The position numbers and the translations under genes are program-made. The notes below the pieces were generated by a model. That model was not told where the DNA came from. It ran no database searches and saw only the letters and a program-made list of their open reading frames with translations. A DNA stretch of 64,000 nucleotides from Thermogemmatispora aurantia (lineage in GTDB: Bacteria; Chloroflexota; Ktedonobacteria; Ktedonobacterales; Ktedonobacteraceae): the NCBI RefSeq assembly GCF_008974285.1, contig NZ_BKZV01000006.1, positions 1 to 64,000 on the forward strand. Reading direction: 5' to 3'. Numbering within the stretch: position 1 is the first letter of the stretch; every line of letters starts with the position of its first letter. Below, one piece after another: positions 7,761 through 17,134 of this stretch.

Positions 7761-9821
7761 ATGACCATCTCCTCCACTGTGCTATCACCCATCGTGCAGC
7801 GTCAGAGTCAGGGAGCGACGTGGCTCTCGCCTGCCGAGTTCGCCATTCTCGAAGCCATCTGTGATACTCTGCTCCCTTCGCTGGAACCGCCCCCCGGCGT
7901 GAGTGCCGAAGAAGCCGCCTACTACCGACGGCGAGCTGCCGACCTTCAGGTGGCCCAGCGCATGGCCGAGATGCTGGCCCTGGAGGGCGAAGAGCGCAAA
8001 AGGCAGATTCACCAGCTTCTCACTCTTCTCAGCAGCTCGCTCACTTCCCTGCTCTTGGTTGGCAGACCTCAGCCGTTCGCGCGCCTGCCCCAGGAGCTGC
8101 GCGAGCGCTATCTCCTGGCCCTGGCCAACAGTCCACTTGGCCTGCTGCGCCAGGGCTTCCAGGCCATGAAGCGTCTGGCCGGTTTCATCTTCTTCGCCGC
8201 TCTCGACGAGCGGGGCTGCAATCCCAACTGGGCAGTGCTTGACTACACGCCGCCCCGGGACCCGCCAGCGACCGTGGCGCGTTCCCTGCAGCCTTTCCCC
8301 ATTGAAAGCGACACCACTCTGGAGGCCGACGCCGTTGTCATCGGTTCCGGGGCCGGCGGAGGCGTGGTAGCCGGGGAGCTGGCTCGCGCAGGCAAGAGCG
8401 TGGTGGTCCTTGAAAAAGGGGGGTATTATAATGAAGAGACCTTTCCGGTTGAGGAAGGGCGAGGGATGACCGAACTCTATCTGCAGCGTGGCCTCTTGAC
8501 CTCGCGCGACCTCGGCATCACCGTCCTCGCAGGTAGTACGCTTGGCGGGGGCACAGTTGTCAACTGGATGACCTCCTTCAGAACCCCCGAGGACATTCTG
8601 GATGAGTGGGCAAGGCAATCAGGCGTGAGCGAGCTGACGGGCAAGAGCCTGCAGGACAGTTTCGCTGCCGTCGAGGAGCGCATCAGCGTCAATCTGGAGA
8701 ACAGCGCTCACAATCGGCAGAATCAGGTCCTGGCCGATGGCTGCACCGCCCTGGGTTACCATGCTGGCGTCCTGCGTCGTAATGCCGTCGGCTGTAACCA
8801 GCGCTGCGGCTCCTGTTGTTTCGGCTGTCGCTACGGCTGCAAGCGCTCGACGCTCGCAACCTATTTACAGGACGCTTTTGAGGCAGGCGCCCGCATCATT
8901 GTGAACTGCAGCGCTGATCGCGTGCTGATCGAGCAGGGGCGCGCTGTCGGGGTCGTAGCAAGCGTGCGTGATCCTCAGAGTGGACGCCTGAGTCGCCTGA
9001 CCGTGCGGGCCCGGGCCGTCATTGTAGCGGCGGGTTCTATTCACTCGCCGGCTCTCCTGCTGCGCTCCGGCTTGAGCAATCCCCACATTGGGCGCCATCT
9101 CTATCTGCACCCGACGGCGGTAGTGGCCGGCCTCTATCCTGACAAGATTTACCCCTGGAAAGGGGTCCTGCAGTCGGCCTACAGTAACCAGTTTGGCCAT
9201 CTGGACGGTACCTATGGCTACAAGCTGGAGACCGCTCCCGTGCATCCGGGGATGCTGGGCGTGGCCCTGCCCTGGTGGTCGGCGCGTGACTACCGCCGCG
9301 AGCTGCTGCAGGCGCCCTACGTGGCGGCCTTCATCGTCCTGACCCGCGATCGTGGAGAGGGCCGCGTCACTGTCGGCAGAGATGGCGAGCCAGTCATCGA
9401 CTACGTGGTCTCGGTCTACGATCGCCGCCACTTGCTGCACGGCATAGCGCAGGCGGCGCGCGTGCATTTCGCTGCCGGCGCTCGCTCTGTGCTCTCGCTG
9501 CATACGCGGCGCACACGCCTGGATCGCGCCGCCGATGGCACGCTCGATGAACGGCAATTCCGCGAGTTCGAGCGCCAGCTTGAGCGCCACGGCATGGCTC
9601 CCAATCGCCTCATGGTCTTCACGGCTCACCAGATGGGCACCTGTCGTATGGGTAGCGACCCGCGGCAGGCCGTGGTCGATGGCCATCATGAGGTGCATGG
9701 TGTGCGAGGCCTCTTTGTCTGCGATGGTAGCGTCTTCCCCTCGCCTTCCGGCGTCAATCCGATGCTCTCGATCATGGCGCTGTCCCATAGGGCAGCGCAA
9801 TATATCAAATCAACGCTGTAA
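7761..9821 (+). CDS. GMC-family oxidoreductase, long-chain alcohol oxidase type
   Basis: The 686-residue flavoprotein has an N-terminal helical region (~20-150) of the kind found in long-chain fatty alcohol oxidases. The ADP-binding motif VVIGSGAGGG (~192-201) and acid E218 follow. Next is a Cys-rich stretch GCNQRCGSCCFGCRYGCK (residues 344-361). The C-terminal GMC domain has HQMGTCRMGS and SPSGVNPM. It probably oxidises an alcohol with FAD; the substrate is unknown. ATG 7761 follows AAAGGAAGGAGGT, an excellent ribosome site, so upstream in-frame codons from 7674 are dropped. The ABC exporter gene starts 7 bases after its stop, so the two are probably co-transcribed behind the operator at 7536. 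Confidence 0.88.
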   Translation: MTISSTVLSPIVQRQSQGATWLSPAEFAILEAICDTLLPSLEPPPGVSAEEAAYYRRRAADLQVAQRMAEMLALEGEERKRQIHQLLTLLSSSLTSLLLVGRPQPFARLPQELRERYLLALANSPLGLLRQGFQAMKRLAGFIFFAALDERGCNPNWAVLDYTPPRDPPATVARSLQPFPIESDTTLEADAVVIGSGAGGGVVAGELARAGKSVVVLEKGGYYNEETFPVEEGRGMTELYLQRGLLTSRDLGITVLAGSTLGGGTVVNWMTSFRTPEDILDEWARQSGVSELTGKSLQDSFAAVEERISVNLENSAHNRQNQVLADGCTALGYHAGVLRRNAVGCNQRCGSCCFGCRYGCKRSTLATYLQDAFEAGARIIVNCSADRVLIEQGRAVGVVASVRDPQSGRLSRLTVRARAVIVAAGSIHSPALLLRSGLSNPHIGRHLYLHPTAVVAGLYPDKIYPWKGVLQSAYSNQFGHLDGTYGYKLETAPVHPGMLGVALPWWSARDYRRELLQAPYVAAFIVLTRDRGEGRVTVGRDGEPVIDYVVSVYDRRHLLHGIAQAARVHFAAGARSVLSLHTRRTRLDRAADGTLDERQFREFERQLERHGMAPNRLMVFTAHQMGTCRMGSDPRQAVVDGHHEVHGVRGLFVCDGSVFPSPSGVNPMLSIMALSHRAAQYIKSTL

Positions 9822-9828
9822 GGGGAAT

Positions 9829-11730
9829 ATGCTCTATCATACGCATATGATGCGCAGACCCTCGCCTTTCAGGCAGCAGAGCGAGGAGGACGAAGACCTC
9901 TCATGGCGGGAGCGTCTCGTCCGCTTTGTGCGGAGCGTGCCAGGGGCCCTCGCCGGCCTGGCACGCTCTCTGCGCCTGGTCTGGGAGACCAACCCCTGGC
10001 TGACCCTGGGTCTGGGTCTAACCACGCTGCTGCTGGCCTTCGTGCCAGCCTCGACTATCTATCTCAATAAGCTCCTGCTGGATGCTGTCGTCATGGCCAT
10101 CAGGGAGAGCGCGCGCGCCGACTACTATCTGCGCCTGATCGCCATCCTGGCCGGGCTGCAGCTGTTGCTCAACCTCGTGATGAGCCTGCTAAGTACGCTG
10201 AGCAATACGTTTCAGCAGATCCTGCAGGATGAAACGGCCAGCCGCGTACAGTACCTGCTGATCGAGCACGCTCATACTCTCGATATGGCCTTTTTCGAGC
10301 GTTCCGAATTCTACGATAAGCTGCAGCAGGTGCAGCAAGAGGCCATGCTGCGCCCGGTGATGATGATCGCCGGCACCTTTTCCCTGCTGCGCAACGCTCT
10401 CACCTTTGGCTCGATGATTGTCTTGCTGGTGCGGCTGGAGTGGTGGCTGGCCGTCATCGCCCTCGTGGCTCCGGTGCCTGCCTTTATCGCCGACGCGCGC
10501 TACGGCTGGCGTGGCTTTCAGCTCAGACGGCGCCAGTCCCAGGAGCGACGCATGCAAGCCTATCTGGTCAACCTGCTGACCACCGACTCCTATCAGAAGG
10601 AGATCAAGATCTTCAACCTGGGGCCTTTCTTTATCGAGCGCTTTAAGCAGTTCGCCGAGCGCTTCCTCAGCGAAGAGCGCCGCCTGGTAGTGCGACGCTA
10701 TCTTGCCGGTTTCGGCTGGGGAACGCTGACGACACTGGTGAGCAGCGGCACCTTTCTCTATGTGGCCATCCAGGCCATCTATGGACGCGTCTCTATCGGC
10801 GACTTGACGCTCTATACCCAGGCCGCTAACTCGGTGCAGAATAACTTTCAAAATATTCTGAGTGGCTTCTCATCGATGTATGAGCATAATTTGTATCTGA
10901 GCACGCTCTTTGAGGTGCTGGCCCTGCGCCCCGAGATGCCACGTCCGGCCAATCCTGTACCACTGGAGCGCCCATTTACGCGCGGCATCGAGTTCCGCAA
11001 CGTGACCTTTTATTATGAGGGACGGCAGGAGCCGGCGCTGCGCAATGTGAGCTTTAAGCTGGAGGCTGGCCAGACCCTGGCCATCGTCGGGCGCAATGGG
11101 GCTGGCAAGACCACCCTGGTCAAGTTACTGGCGCGCCTCTACGATCCCCAGGAGGGCCAGATCCTGGTCAATGGTCACGATATTCGTGAATACGATCCTG
11201 ACGAGCTGCGCCGCGAGATCGGCATCATTTTCCAGGATTTTGTGCAGTACCAGCTGCTGGCTCGCGAGAACATCGGCATCGGCCAGGTTGACTTCATTGA
11301 GGATCGAGCACGGATCACGACGGCGGCCCAGAAGAGCGGGGCCGACGAGGTGATTGCCCGTCTGCCGCAGGGCTACGAGACAATGCTGGGACGCTGGTTC
11401 GAGGAGGGCCACCATCTCTCGGGCGGAGAGTGGCAGAAGATGGCCCTGGCCCGCGGCTTTATGCGCGAGGCCCAGATCCTCATTCTCGATGAGCCGACAT
11501 CGGCGCTCGATGCCCAGGCCGAGCACGAGCTATTTGCCCGCATGCGCGAATTGACTCGCGGGCGCATTGCCATCTTTATCTCGCACCGCTTCTCGACGGT
11601 GCGTGTGGCCGACCTTATTCTAGTCCTGGAGCGGGGCGAGGTGATTGAGCAGGGCAGCCATGAGGAGCTGATGGCGCGCGGAGGACGCTATGCCGAACTC
11701 TTCAATCTACAGGCGTCCTCCTATCGCTAG
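9829..11730 (+). CDS. ABC transporter, fused membrane/ATPase exporter
   Basis: The 633-residue half-transporter has a membrane domain with about six helices (residues ~55-350) and one nucleotide-binding domain. The latter has Walker A GRNGAGKTT (421-429), signature LSGGEWQ, Walker B ILILDEPTSALD and H-loop FISHRFSTV. This is the type IV exporter fold (MsbA/lipid/peptide/drug exporters), working as a dimer. The start at 9829 follows AAGGGGAAT. ATGs at 9847 and 9850 are alternatives and would trim the N terminus by six or seven residues. The substrate may be linked to the oxidoreductase encoded just upstream; that is inference from spacing only. Confidence 0.88.
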   Translation: MLYHTHMMRRPSPFRQQSEEDEDLSWRERLVRFVRSVPGALAGLARSLRLVWETNPWLTLGLGLTTLLLAFVPASTIYLNKLLLDAVVMAIRESARADYYLRLIAILAGLQLLLNLVMSLLSTLSNTFQQILQDETASRVQYLLIEHAHTLDMAFFERSEFYDKLQQVQQEAMLRPVMMIAGTFSLLRNALTFGSMIVLLVRLEWWLAVIALVAPVPAFIADARYGWRGFQLRRRQSQERRMQAYLVNLLTTDSYQKEIKIFNLGPFFIERFKQFAERFLSEERRLVVRRYLAGFGWGTLTTLVSSGTFLYVAIQAIYGRVSIGDLTLYTQAANSVQNNFQNILSGFSSMYEHNLYLSTLFEVLALRPEMPRPANPVPLERPFTRGIEFRNVTFYYEGRQEPALRNVSFKLEAGQTLAIVGRNGAGKTTLVKLLARLYDPQEGQILVNGHDIREYDPDELRREIGIIFQDFVQYQLLARENIGIGQVDFIEDRARITTAAQKSGADEVIARLPQGYETMLGRWFEEGHHLSGGEWQKMALARGFMREAQILILDEPTSALDAQAEHELFARMRELTRGRIAIFISHRFSTVRVADLILVLERGEVIEQGSHEELMARGGRYAELFNLQASSYR

Positions 11731-11851
11731 CTGCCCCTGGTCGGCTAGTTCGGATGGTTTCTATGCTTGCTCGCTCGCCTACCTATCTGTCCGCCTCCGC
11801 CTGCTCTTCACCAGCCTGCGCCAGAGGGATGGGGACCTGCCCCCCGTTTGC

Positions 11852-12952
11852 TCACTGACGCCGGCTGATGCCCAGGCCACTCTCGACGCCCGAGAGATCG
11901 TAAAGGCCGCCCCGCTGCTCGTAGCCACCGATGAAGGGATCAGTGGCCAGCAGCATCGGAGTGTCGAGGTCGATGAAGCGGAAGCCGCCCAGACCGGCGA
12001 CGAAATGGGCGGCAGCGCTGATAGCCAGGCGCGACTCCATCATGGCGCCGATCATGAGCTGAGTGTGGGTGGCGCGACAGACGGCGGCGATGTCAAGGGC
12101 TTCGACGATGCCGCTTTTCATGAGCTTGATGTTGACAACGTTGACTGCTCCCATCGCGATCAGGTGGGCGACGTTGGCGGCGCTGTAGGCGCTCTCGTCC
12201 GCAGCGACCGGGACGCGGCTGTGCTGGGTGACGTAGCGCAGTCCCTCGTAGTCGTCTTTGGGGACCGGCTGTTCAAGCAGCAGCGGGCGGATGTCGCGCT
12301 CGTCGAGAGCTTCCAGGCAGAGCAGGGCTTCGGCGGGTGTATAGCCCTGGTTGGCGTCCAGGGTCAGACCTGCGTTGGGCGCGCCTTCGCGCACCGCCTC
12401 GACTCGTGCCACATCTTCGCGGACGTCGCTGCCGACCTTGATCTTGATGGTGCGAATGCCGCGTTCGACAGCGGCTCGTGCCAGCTCGTAGGCGTGCTCA
12501 GGTTCGACTAGAGGAATGCTGATGTCGGTCTCGACGGCATTGCTGGCTCCGCCAAAGAAGGCGTAGAGCGGTAGACCGTAGGAATGGGTCAGGGCATCGA
12601 GGAGGGCCATTTCAAAACCGGCGCAGACGGAAGACTGGCTGAAATAGAGGCTGCGTAAGAGACGGGCCAGGCTGCGCCAGTGGGCGGCGTCTTTGCCCTG
12701 CAGCAGGGCGGCGCAGCTCTGGGCGGCAGCCAGCGCCGTGTTCTGGTCTTCGCCTAGACTGGGCAGGAAGGGCGCGGCCTCACCATAGCCAACGCTGCCA
12801 TCTTCCAGCGTGACAGTGATGAGGACGTTGCGCGCCTCGCTGGTGCTACCGGTGGCAATGGCGAATGGCTCCAACAGGGGAATGTTGAGCGGCTCAACGC
12901 TGATGGCGGCGATGGTGGTGCGTGTGGTACGTCGCTGATGGATGTGGGCCAT
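11852..12952 (-). CDS. Enolase-superfamily dipeptide epimerase (L-Ala-D/L-Glu epimerase type)
   Basis: The 366-residue protein has the muconate-lactonizing subgroup residues of the enolase superfamily. These are KIK at 170-172 (catalytic K172), metal ligands D199 (LDAN), E227 (LLEQP) and D252 (ADES), and catalytic K276 (NIKLMK). A C-terminal FIDLDTP (328-332) holds the acidic residue that binds the dipeptide amino group in Ala-Glu epimerases. Such enzymes convert L-Ala-D-Glu from peptidoglycan turnover into L-Ala-L-Glu. The neighbouring ddl and murF on the same strand fit a murein-recycling role. Exact dipeptide specificity cannot be read from sequence. Confidence 0.82.
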   Translation of the reverse strand: MAHIHQRRTTRTTIAAISVEPLNIPLLEPFAIATGSTSEARNVLITVTLEDGSVGYGEAAPFLPSLGEDQNTALAAAQSCAALLQGKDAAHWRSLARLLRSLYFSQSSVCAGFEMALLDALTHSYGLPLYAFFGGASNAVETDISIPLVEPEHAYELARAAVERGIRTIKIKVGSDVREDVARVEAVREGAPNAGLTLDANQGYTPAEALLCLEALDERDIRPLLLEQPVPKDDYEGLRYVTQHSRVPVAADESAYSAANVAHLIAMGAVNVVNIKLMKSGIVEALDIAAVCRATHTQLMIGAMMESRLAISAAAHFVAGLGGFRFIDLDTPMLLATDPFIGGYEQRGGLYDLSGVESGLGISRRQ

Positions 12953-13029
12953 AGTGCTTTCTCTGTCTCCTGCTTTTTTCTGCTCTGCTTGCTGCTGTGC
13001 TGATACTGACCTGTGTGCTCTCTGGCTTC

Positions 13030-13076
13030 CTGGCTGCTTGTCTGTCCGACTGTCCGACTGGCTGGCTGGCTGGCTA
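13030..13076. repeat. Short tandem repeats (TGTCCGAC x2, CTGG x4)
   Basis: Between the epimerase gene and ddl, TGTCCGAC occurs twice in tandem and then CTGG repeats several times, ending at the ddl stop. It is one of several tetranucleotide-like spacers in the window. Confidence 0.7.
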
Positions 13077-14222
13077 GAGCTGGAGCCGGGTGCGGTTGCG
13101 CTGCCGGTCGGTGTGGCGCTCCAGGGCTAGCTCGATCAGGTGATCGAGGAGCTGCTCGTAGGGCAGGCCGCTGGCCTGCCAGAGCTTCGGGTACATGCTG
13201 ATGGTGGTGAAGCCCGGCATGGTGTTGACTTCGTTGATGTAGAGCTGTCCACTGGCTTTCTGCAGGAAGAAGTCGACGCGCGCCAGGCCGCTCAGGTCAA
13301 GGGCCAGAAAGGCCTGAACAGCGTAGCGCCGCACCTGCTCGGCAGTCTCCTGTGGAAGGTCAGCGGGTATGACAATCTGGGAGCGGTTGTCAATGTACTT
13401 GGCGCGATAGTCGTAGAATTCGTTGCTGGGGATGATTTCGCCTACCACTGAGGCCAGCGGCTCGTCGTTCCCCAGAACGGCGCACTCCAGCTCACGGCAG
13501 TCGATGCCGCGCTCGACGATGATTTTGCGGTCGTATTCGGCGGCGAAGGCAATGGCCTGTTCCAGCTCCTTGCGGTTGTGGGCTTTGCTGATGCCAACGC
13601 TGGAGCCGAGGTTAACCGGCTTGACGAAGCAGGGATAGCCCAGCCGGGCCTCCACGGCTTCGAGGATGGGGCCGGGGTCACGCTCCCAGTCGTGGCGACG
13701 GTAGACCAGGTAGTCGACGATGGGAAGGCCAACGGCCTGGAAGATCATTTTCATTTTTTCTTTGTCCATACCCAGGGCGGACCCCAGGACGCCGCAGCCA
13801 ACGTAGGGCACGCCGGCCATCTCTAGCAGCCCCTGGAGGGTGCCATCTTCGCCGTAGGTGCCGTGCAGCACTGGAAAGATGACGTCGACCCGGCCTGCTT
13901 CAAGGGCCTGCCCAACGTTCTCGGACTGGTTCAGCGGCACCAGGCGCCCCACAGTCGGATCACCTGGCAGGGTCACTGCCAGGCTCTCGCTGAGGACTGT
14001 CCCCTCTTGACCTGTTTCGGCAGCAAGCAGGCGCTGTGGGGCGGCGCCGAGCAGCCAGCGCCCTTCCTGAGTGATGGCAATAGGTACAACCTCATATTTG
14101 TTGGGGTCGAGGTGCTCGATGATCGAGGTGGCAGAGGCGATGGAGACTTCGTGTTCGCCCGAGCGGCCACCGAAAATGACGCCAACGCGCAGCTTGCGCG
14201 TCTTCGGTTGGGAGTGCTGCAT
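13074..14222 (-). CDS. ddl: D-alanine--D-alanine ligase
   Basis: The 382-residue ATP-grasp enzyme joins two D-Ala for the peptidoglycan stem peptide in the cytoplasm. Visible motifs are [19 protein letters not shown] at the N terminus, [20 protein letters not shown] (central), [18 protein letters not shown] (ATP grasp) and [12 protein letters not shown] (metal and D-Ala site) near the end. ATG 14222 with upstream GGAAGGAGAGA is preferred to a start at 14303, which would add 27 residues lacking homology and overlap murF. It lies 29 bases after murF and is probably co-transcribed. Confidence 0.95.
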   Translation of the reverse strand: MQHSQPKTRKLRVGVIFGGRSGEHEVSIASATSIIEHLDPNKYEVVPIAITQEGRWLLGAAPQRLLAAETGQEGTVLSESLAVTLPGDPTVGRLVPLNQSENVGQALEAGRVDVIFPVLHGTYGEDGTLQGLLEMAGVPYVGCGVLGSALGMDKEKMKMIFQAVGLPIVDYLVYRRHDWERDPGPILEAVEARLGYPCFVKPVNLGSSVGISKAHNRKELEQAIAFAAEYDRKIIVERGIDCRELECAVLGNDEPLASVVGEIIPSNEFYDYRAKYIDNRSQIVIPADLPQETAEQVRRYAVQAFLALDLSGLARVDFFLQKASGQLYINEVNTMPGFTTISMYPKLWQASGLPYEQLLDHLIELALERHTDRQRNRTRLQL

Positions 14223-14251
14223 GCTCTGCTCTCTCCTTCCTCTCTTCCCTC

Positions 14252-15721
14252 TTATTGTGGGCCGCCTGTCCGCCCGGCAGAAGCCCCTGGTTCTGCTGAC
14301 CACAGTTTGAGCATGGTTTCCATCGCCATGCCGCGCGAGCCTTTGAGCAGGACCAGGTCAGCGGGTTGGACCTCCGCCATCAGCAGGGCTGCCGCGGCGC
14401 GCTTGGCCTCTTCCAGAGCGCTACGGTCATGCGGGTCAGCGGGGAAATAGTGGGTGCGCTCCAAGGGCAGGCCGGCTGCTCTGGCTCCCTCGACGTAGTG
14501 GCGGGCCTGATCACCAATGGCCACTACATAATCAACGAGGCCACCAAGGGCCTCGCCGGCACGCCGGTGCTCGCGCTCGGCGTGGGGTCCTAGCTCGAAG
14601 ATGTCACCCAGCACGGCCCAGCGCCGCCCTCCTTCCTCGACTGGTGTGGCCTGCATGGCGCGCGCGATGGCGATGATCGATTCGGCACTGGCGTTGTAGC
14701 TGTCGTCGATGAGGGTGCTGCCGTTTGGCCCTGGCTTGATTTCGCCCCGTCCTTTGACCGGCGCCAGCGATTCCAGGGCGGCGCGAATTTCGGCCAGGGG
14801 CAGGCCCGCGGCACAGCCAACCGCCGCCGCTGCGAGGGCGATGTAGATGCCGTGGTCACCAGGAATGTGCAGCTGAACTGGACACTGCTCGCCGTGATAG
14901 CTCAGGAGAAAGCGCCGCCCGCGCAGTGGGTCACCTCCATCAGGAATGGCTCGTACCTCTGCCTGCTCGCCGGTACCGTAGTAGACGACACGCGCCTGGG
15001 TGCGGGCTGCCATACCGCGTACGCGCGGATCATCATAGTTGAGGAAGGCGATACCATCGGGAGGCAGGGCCTCAACCAGTTCGCCTTTGGCCTGGACAAT
15101 ACCCTCGACTGATTTGAAGAATTCGAGATGAGCGCTGCCGACGTTGGTAATGACCGACCAGTGTGGGCGGGCGATGGTTCTGCAGAGCCAGGCCAGCTCT
15201 CCTACCCACTGGGCCCCCATTTCGAGCACGGCGTAGCGGTGCTGCGGCTCCAGACGCAGCAGCGTCAGGGGATAGCCGATCTCGTTATTATAGGAGGCGA
15301 AGGTTTTGAGGGTCGGCGCCTGCCTGCTAAGAACAGTAGCGATAGCCTCTTTCGTGCTGGTTTTTCCGTTGCTGCCGGTAATACCAATGAAGATAGTGCC
15401 TTGCTGGCGCTGGGCACGCTGGCGGGCGATGGCATGTAGGGCCTGAAGGACATCGGGGACAACAATCTGCAAGAAGGACGGGGGGACGTCCTCGGCGGGT
15501 TGACTGCAGAGGGCGCCGCCAGCCCCCTGGCGCGCAGCATTGGGAATGAAGTGATGGCCATCGACATGCTGGCCCTTGAGGGCAATGAACAGATCTCCGG
15601 GTTCGATCTGGCGGCTATCGTGGTGGGCTGCTGGGAAAAGGCGCTCCGTTTCCTCGGAGGCCAGACCGTAGAAGCGAGCGCTGTCGCCGCAGGCCTGCCG
15701 AATGTCGCTAAGGGTAAACAT
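14252..15721 (-). CDS. murF: UDP-MurNAc-tripeptide--D-alanyl-D-alanine ligase
   Basis: This 489-residue Mur ligase adds the D-Ala-D-Ala made by Ddl to the UDP-MurNAc-tripeptide. The N-terminal substrate domain has [16 protein letters not shown]. The ATP loop is [11 protein letters not shown] (113-123). The central domain has [10 protein letters not shown] and [13 protein letters not shown], and the C-terminal domain has [13 protein letters not shown] (DDSYNA is typical of MurF) and [13 protein letters not shown]. It heads a minus-strand cluster murF-ddl-epimerase. The first ~30 residues contain a short polar insertion compared with E. coli MurF. Confidence 0.95.
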   Translation of the reverse strand: MFTLSDIRQACGDSARFYGLASEETERLFPAAHHDSRQIEPGDLFIALKGQHVDGHHFIPNAARQGAGGALCSQPAEDVPPSFLQIVVPDVLQALHAIARQRAQRQQGTIFIGITGSNGKTSTKEAIATVLSRQAPTLKTFASYNNEIGYPLTLLRLEPQHRYAVLEMGAQWVGELAWLCRTIARPHWSVITNVGSAHLEFFKSVEGIVQAKGELVEALPPDGIAFLNYDDPRVRGMAARTQARVVYYGTGEQAEVRAIPDGGDPLRGRRFLLSYHGEQCPVQLHIPGDHGIYIALAAAAVGCAAGLPLAEIRAALESLAPVKGRGEIKPGPNGSTLIDDSYNASAESIIAIARAMQATPVEEGGRRWAVLGDIFELGPHAEREHRRAGEALGGLVDYVVAIGDQARHYVEGARAAGLPLERTHYFPADPHDRSALEEAKRAAAALLMAEVQPADLVLLKGSRGMAMETMLKLWSAEPGASAGRTGGPQ

Positions 15722-16013
15722 AGAAGCTGCGTCCTCTCCTCTCTCCTCTGCCAGTATCTGCTACTTTACTACTCCTATCGGGTGATCTGCCTCTCTGGTC
15801 AGGACCGATGTGCGGGCTTGCGAACTACGGATTCTTGGGGCCATTATACCATAGCCTCTACCGCTCGCATACGTTCCTGGCAACCAGGGCAGACCGAGTC
15901 CAGCTTGAGGCCGCGGCTCGGGGAGAAATGTGATAAGGTTAAAGGAGGAGAGTACGGGCTGCAGGCAGCCTGCAGTCCGACATGGAATCTGATGGAATGG
16001 AGGAACAGTTTTG

Positions 16014-16991
16014 ATGCGAGCAGTTGTGATCACTCGTCCCGGAGGCCCCGAGGTCCTGGCTATTCGTGAAGTGCCGATGCCGGAACCCCAGGGTGATCAG
16101 GTTCGTGTGCGTGTCCATGCCGCCGGCCTCAATCGCGCCGATTTGCTGCAGCGTGCGGGTGGCTATCCTGCGCCGCCCGATGTGCCCTCTGATATTCCCG
16201 GGCTGGAGTTTGCGGGGACCGTCGATGCGGTGGGGCCACTGGCGCGCCGTTGGCGACCGGGTCAGCGCGTGATGGGTCTGGCCGGAGGGGGAGCACAGGC
16301 CGAGTACATCGTCGTTCATGAAGGGTTGCTGGTGGAGATCCCCGACCGCCTCGACTTCGTACAGGCAGCGAGTATTCCCGAGGTCTTCATGACCGCTCAC
16401 GACGCCCTCTTTACTCAGGCGGGCCTGCAGATGGGCGAGCGCGTGCTGATCCATGCTGCCGGCAGTGGCGTAGGCACGGCAGCCATCCAGCTGGCCCATG
16501 CTGCCGGGGCTATTACGTTTGGCACCGCGCGCACAGCGGCCAAGCTGGAGCAAGCCCGTGAGCTGGGGCTGGACCATGCTCTCACTGCTCAGAATTTCGC
16601 CGCTGAGGTCCAGCGTTTGACAGGAGGAGAGGGCGTACAGGTGGTGCTCGACTTCGTTGGCTCTGCCTATCTGGCGCAGAATATGGAAGCCCTTGCTCCC
16701 TGGGGGCGCATGGTCATTCTGGCCACGATGGGCGGGGCCCAGGCCGGGATCAATCTTGGGCTGCTGATGGCCAAACGCCTGCAGATTCGCGGCTCAACCT
16801 TGCGTGCGCGCAGCCTGGAGGAGAAGCTGGCTGTCACACGCCGCTTTGCCACCTCGGTGCTGCCTTTGTTGGCGAGCGGCAGAGTGAAGCCGGTCATCGA
16901 GCGCGTCTATCCTCTGGAAGAGGTCGCCGAGGCCCATCGTCATATGGGTGAGAATCGTAACTTCGGGAAACTGGTACTCTCCCTCACGTAG
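16014..16991 (+). CDS. NAD(P)H:quinone oxidoreductase, zinc-independent MDR family
   Basis: The 325-residue protein matches the quinone oxidoreductase/PIG3-like branch of medium-chain dehydrogenases. It has an N-terminal GroES-like domain (MRAVVITRPGGPEVL, HAAGLNRADLLQRAGGYP) and a Rossmann domain with HAAGSGVGTAAIQLA. The catalytic-zinc ligands are absent. It probably reduces quinones or enones with NADPH. The start is ATG 16014, 9 bases after GGAGGA; the in-frame TTG at 16011 is less likely. The gene is divergent from murF. Confidence 0.88.
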   Translation: MRAVVITRPGGPEVLAIREVPMPEPQGDQVRVRVHAAGLNRADLLQRAGGYPAPPDVPSDIPGLEFAGTVDAVGPLARRWRPGQRVMGLAGGGAQAEYIVVHEGLLVEIPDRLDFVQAASIPEVFMTAHDALFTQAGLQMGERVLIHAAGSGVGTAAIQLAHAAGAITFGTARTAAKLEQARELGLDHALTAQNFAAEVQRLTGGEGVQVVLDFVGSAYLAQNMEALAPWGRMVILATMGGAQAGINLGLLMAKRLQIRGSTLRARSLEEKLAVTRRFATSVLPLLASGRVKPVIERVYPLEEVAEAHRHMGENRNFGKLVLSLT

Positions 16992-17134
16992 TTGGCTTTG
17001 CCTTTTTGTACACTGACCGGTTCGCCCAAGCCAAGCGCCGGCGAGTCGATGGCGGCTAGCGGCAGTGGCTGGCAATCCGAGAGCGGCTGCTCGCCGGCGC
17101 GGAGCGCGGTCGCGAGGTCACTCAGGGGCCTGCT

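Noticed and set aside
8865-9800. 311-residue frame antisense to the GMC oxidoreductase
   Set aside because: It lies wholly inside the gene's conserved C-terminal half. GC-rich third positions create such long shadows.
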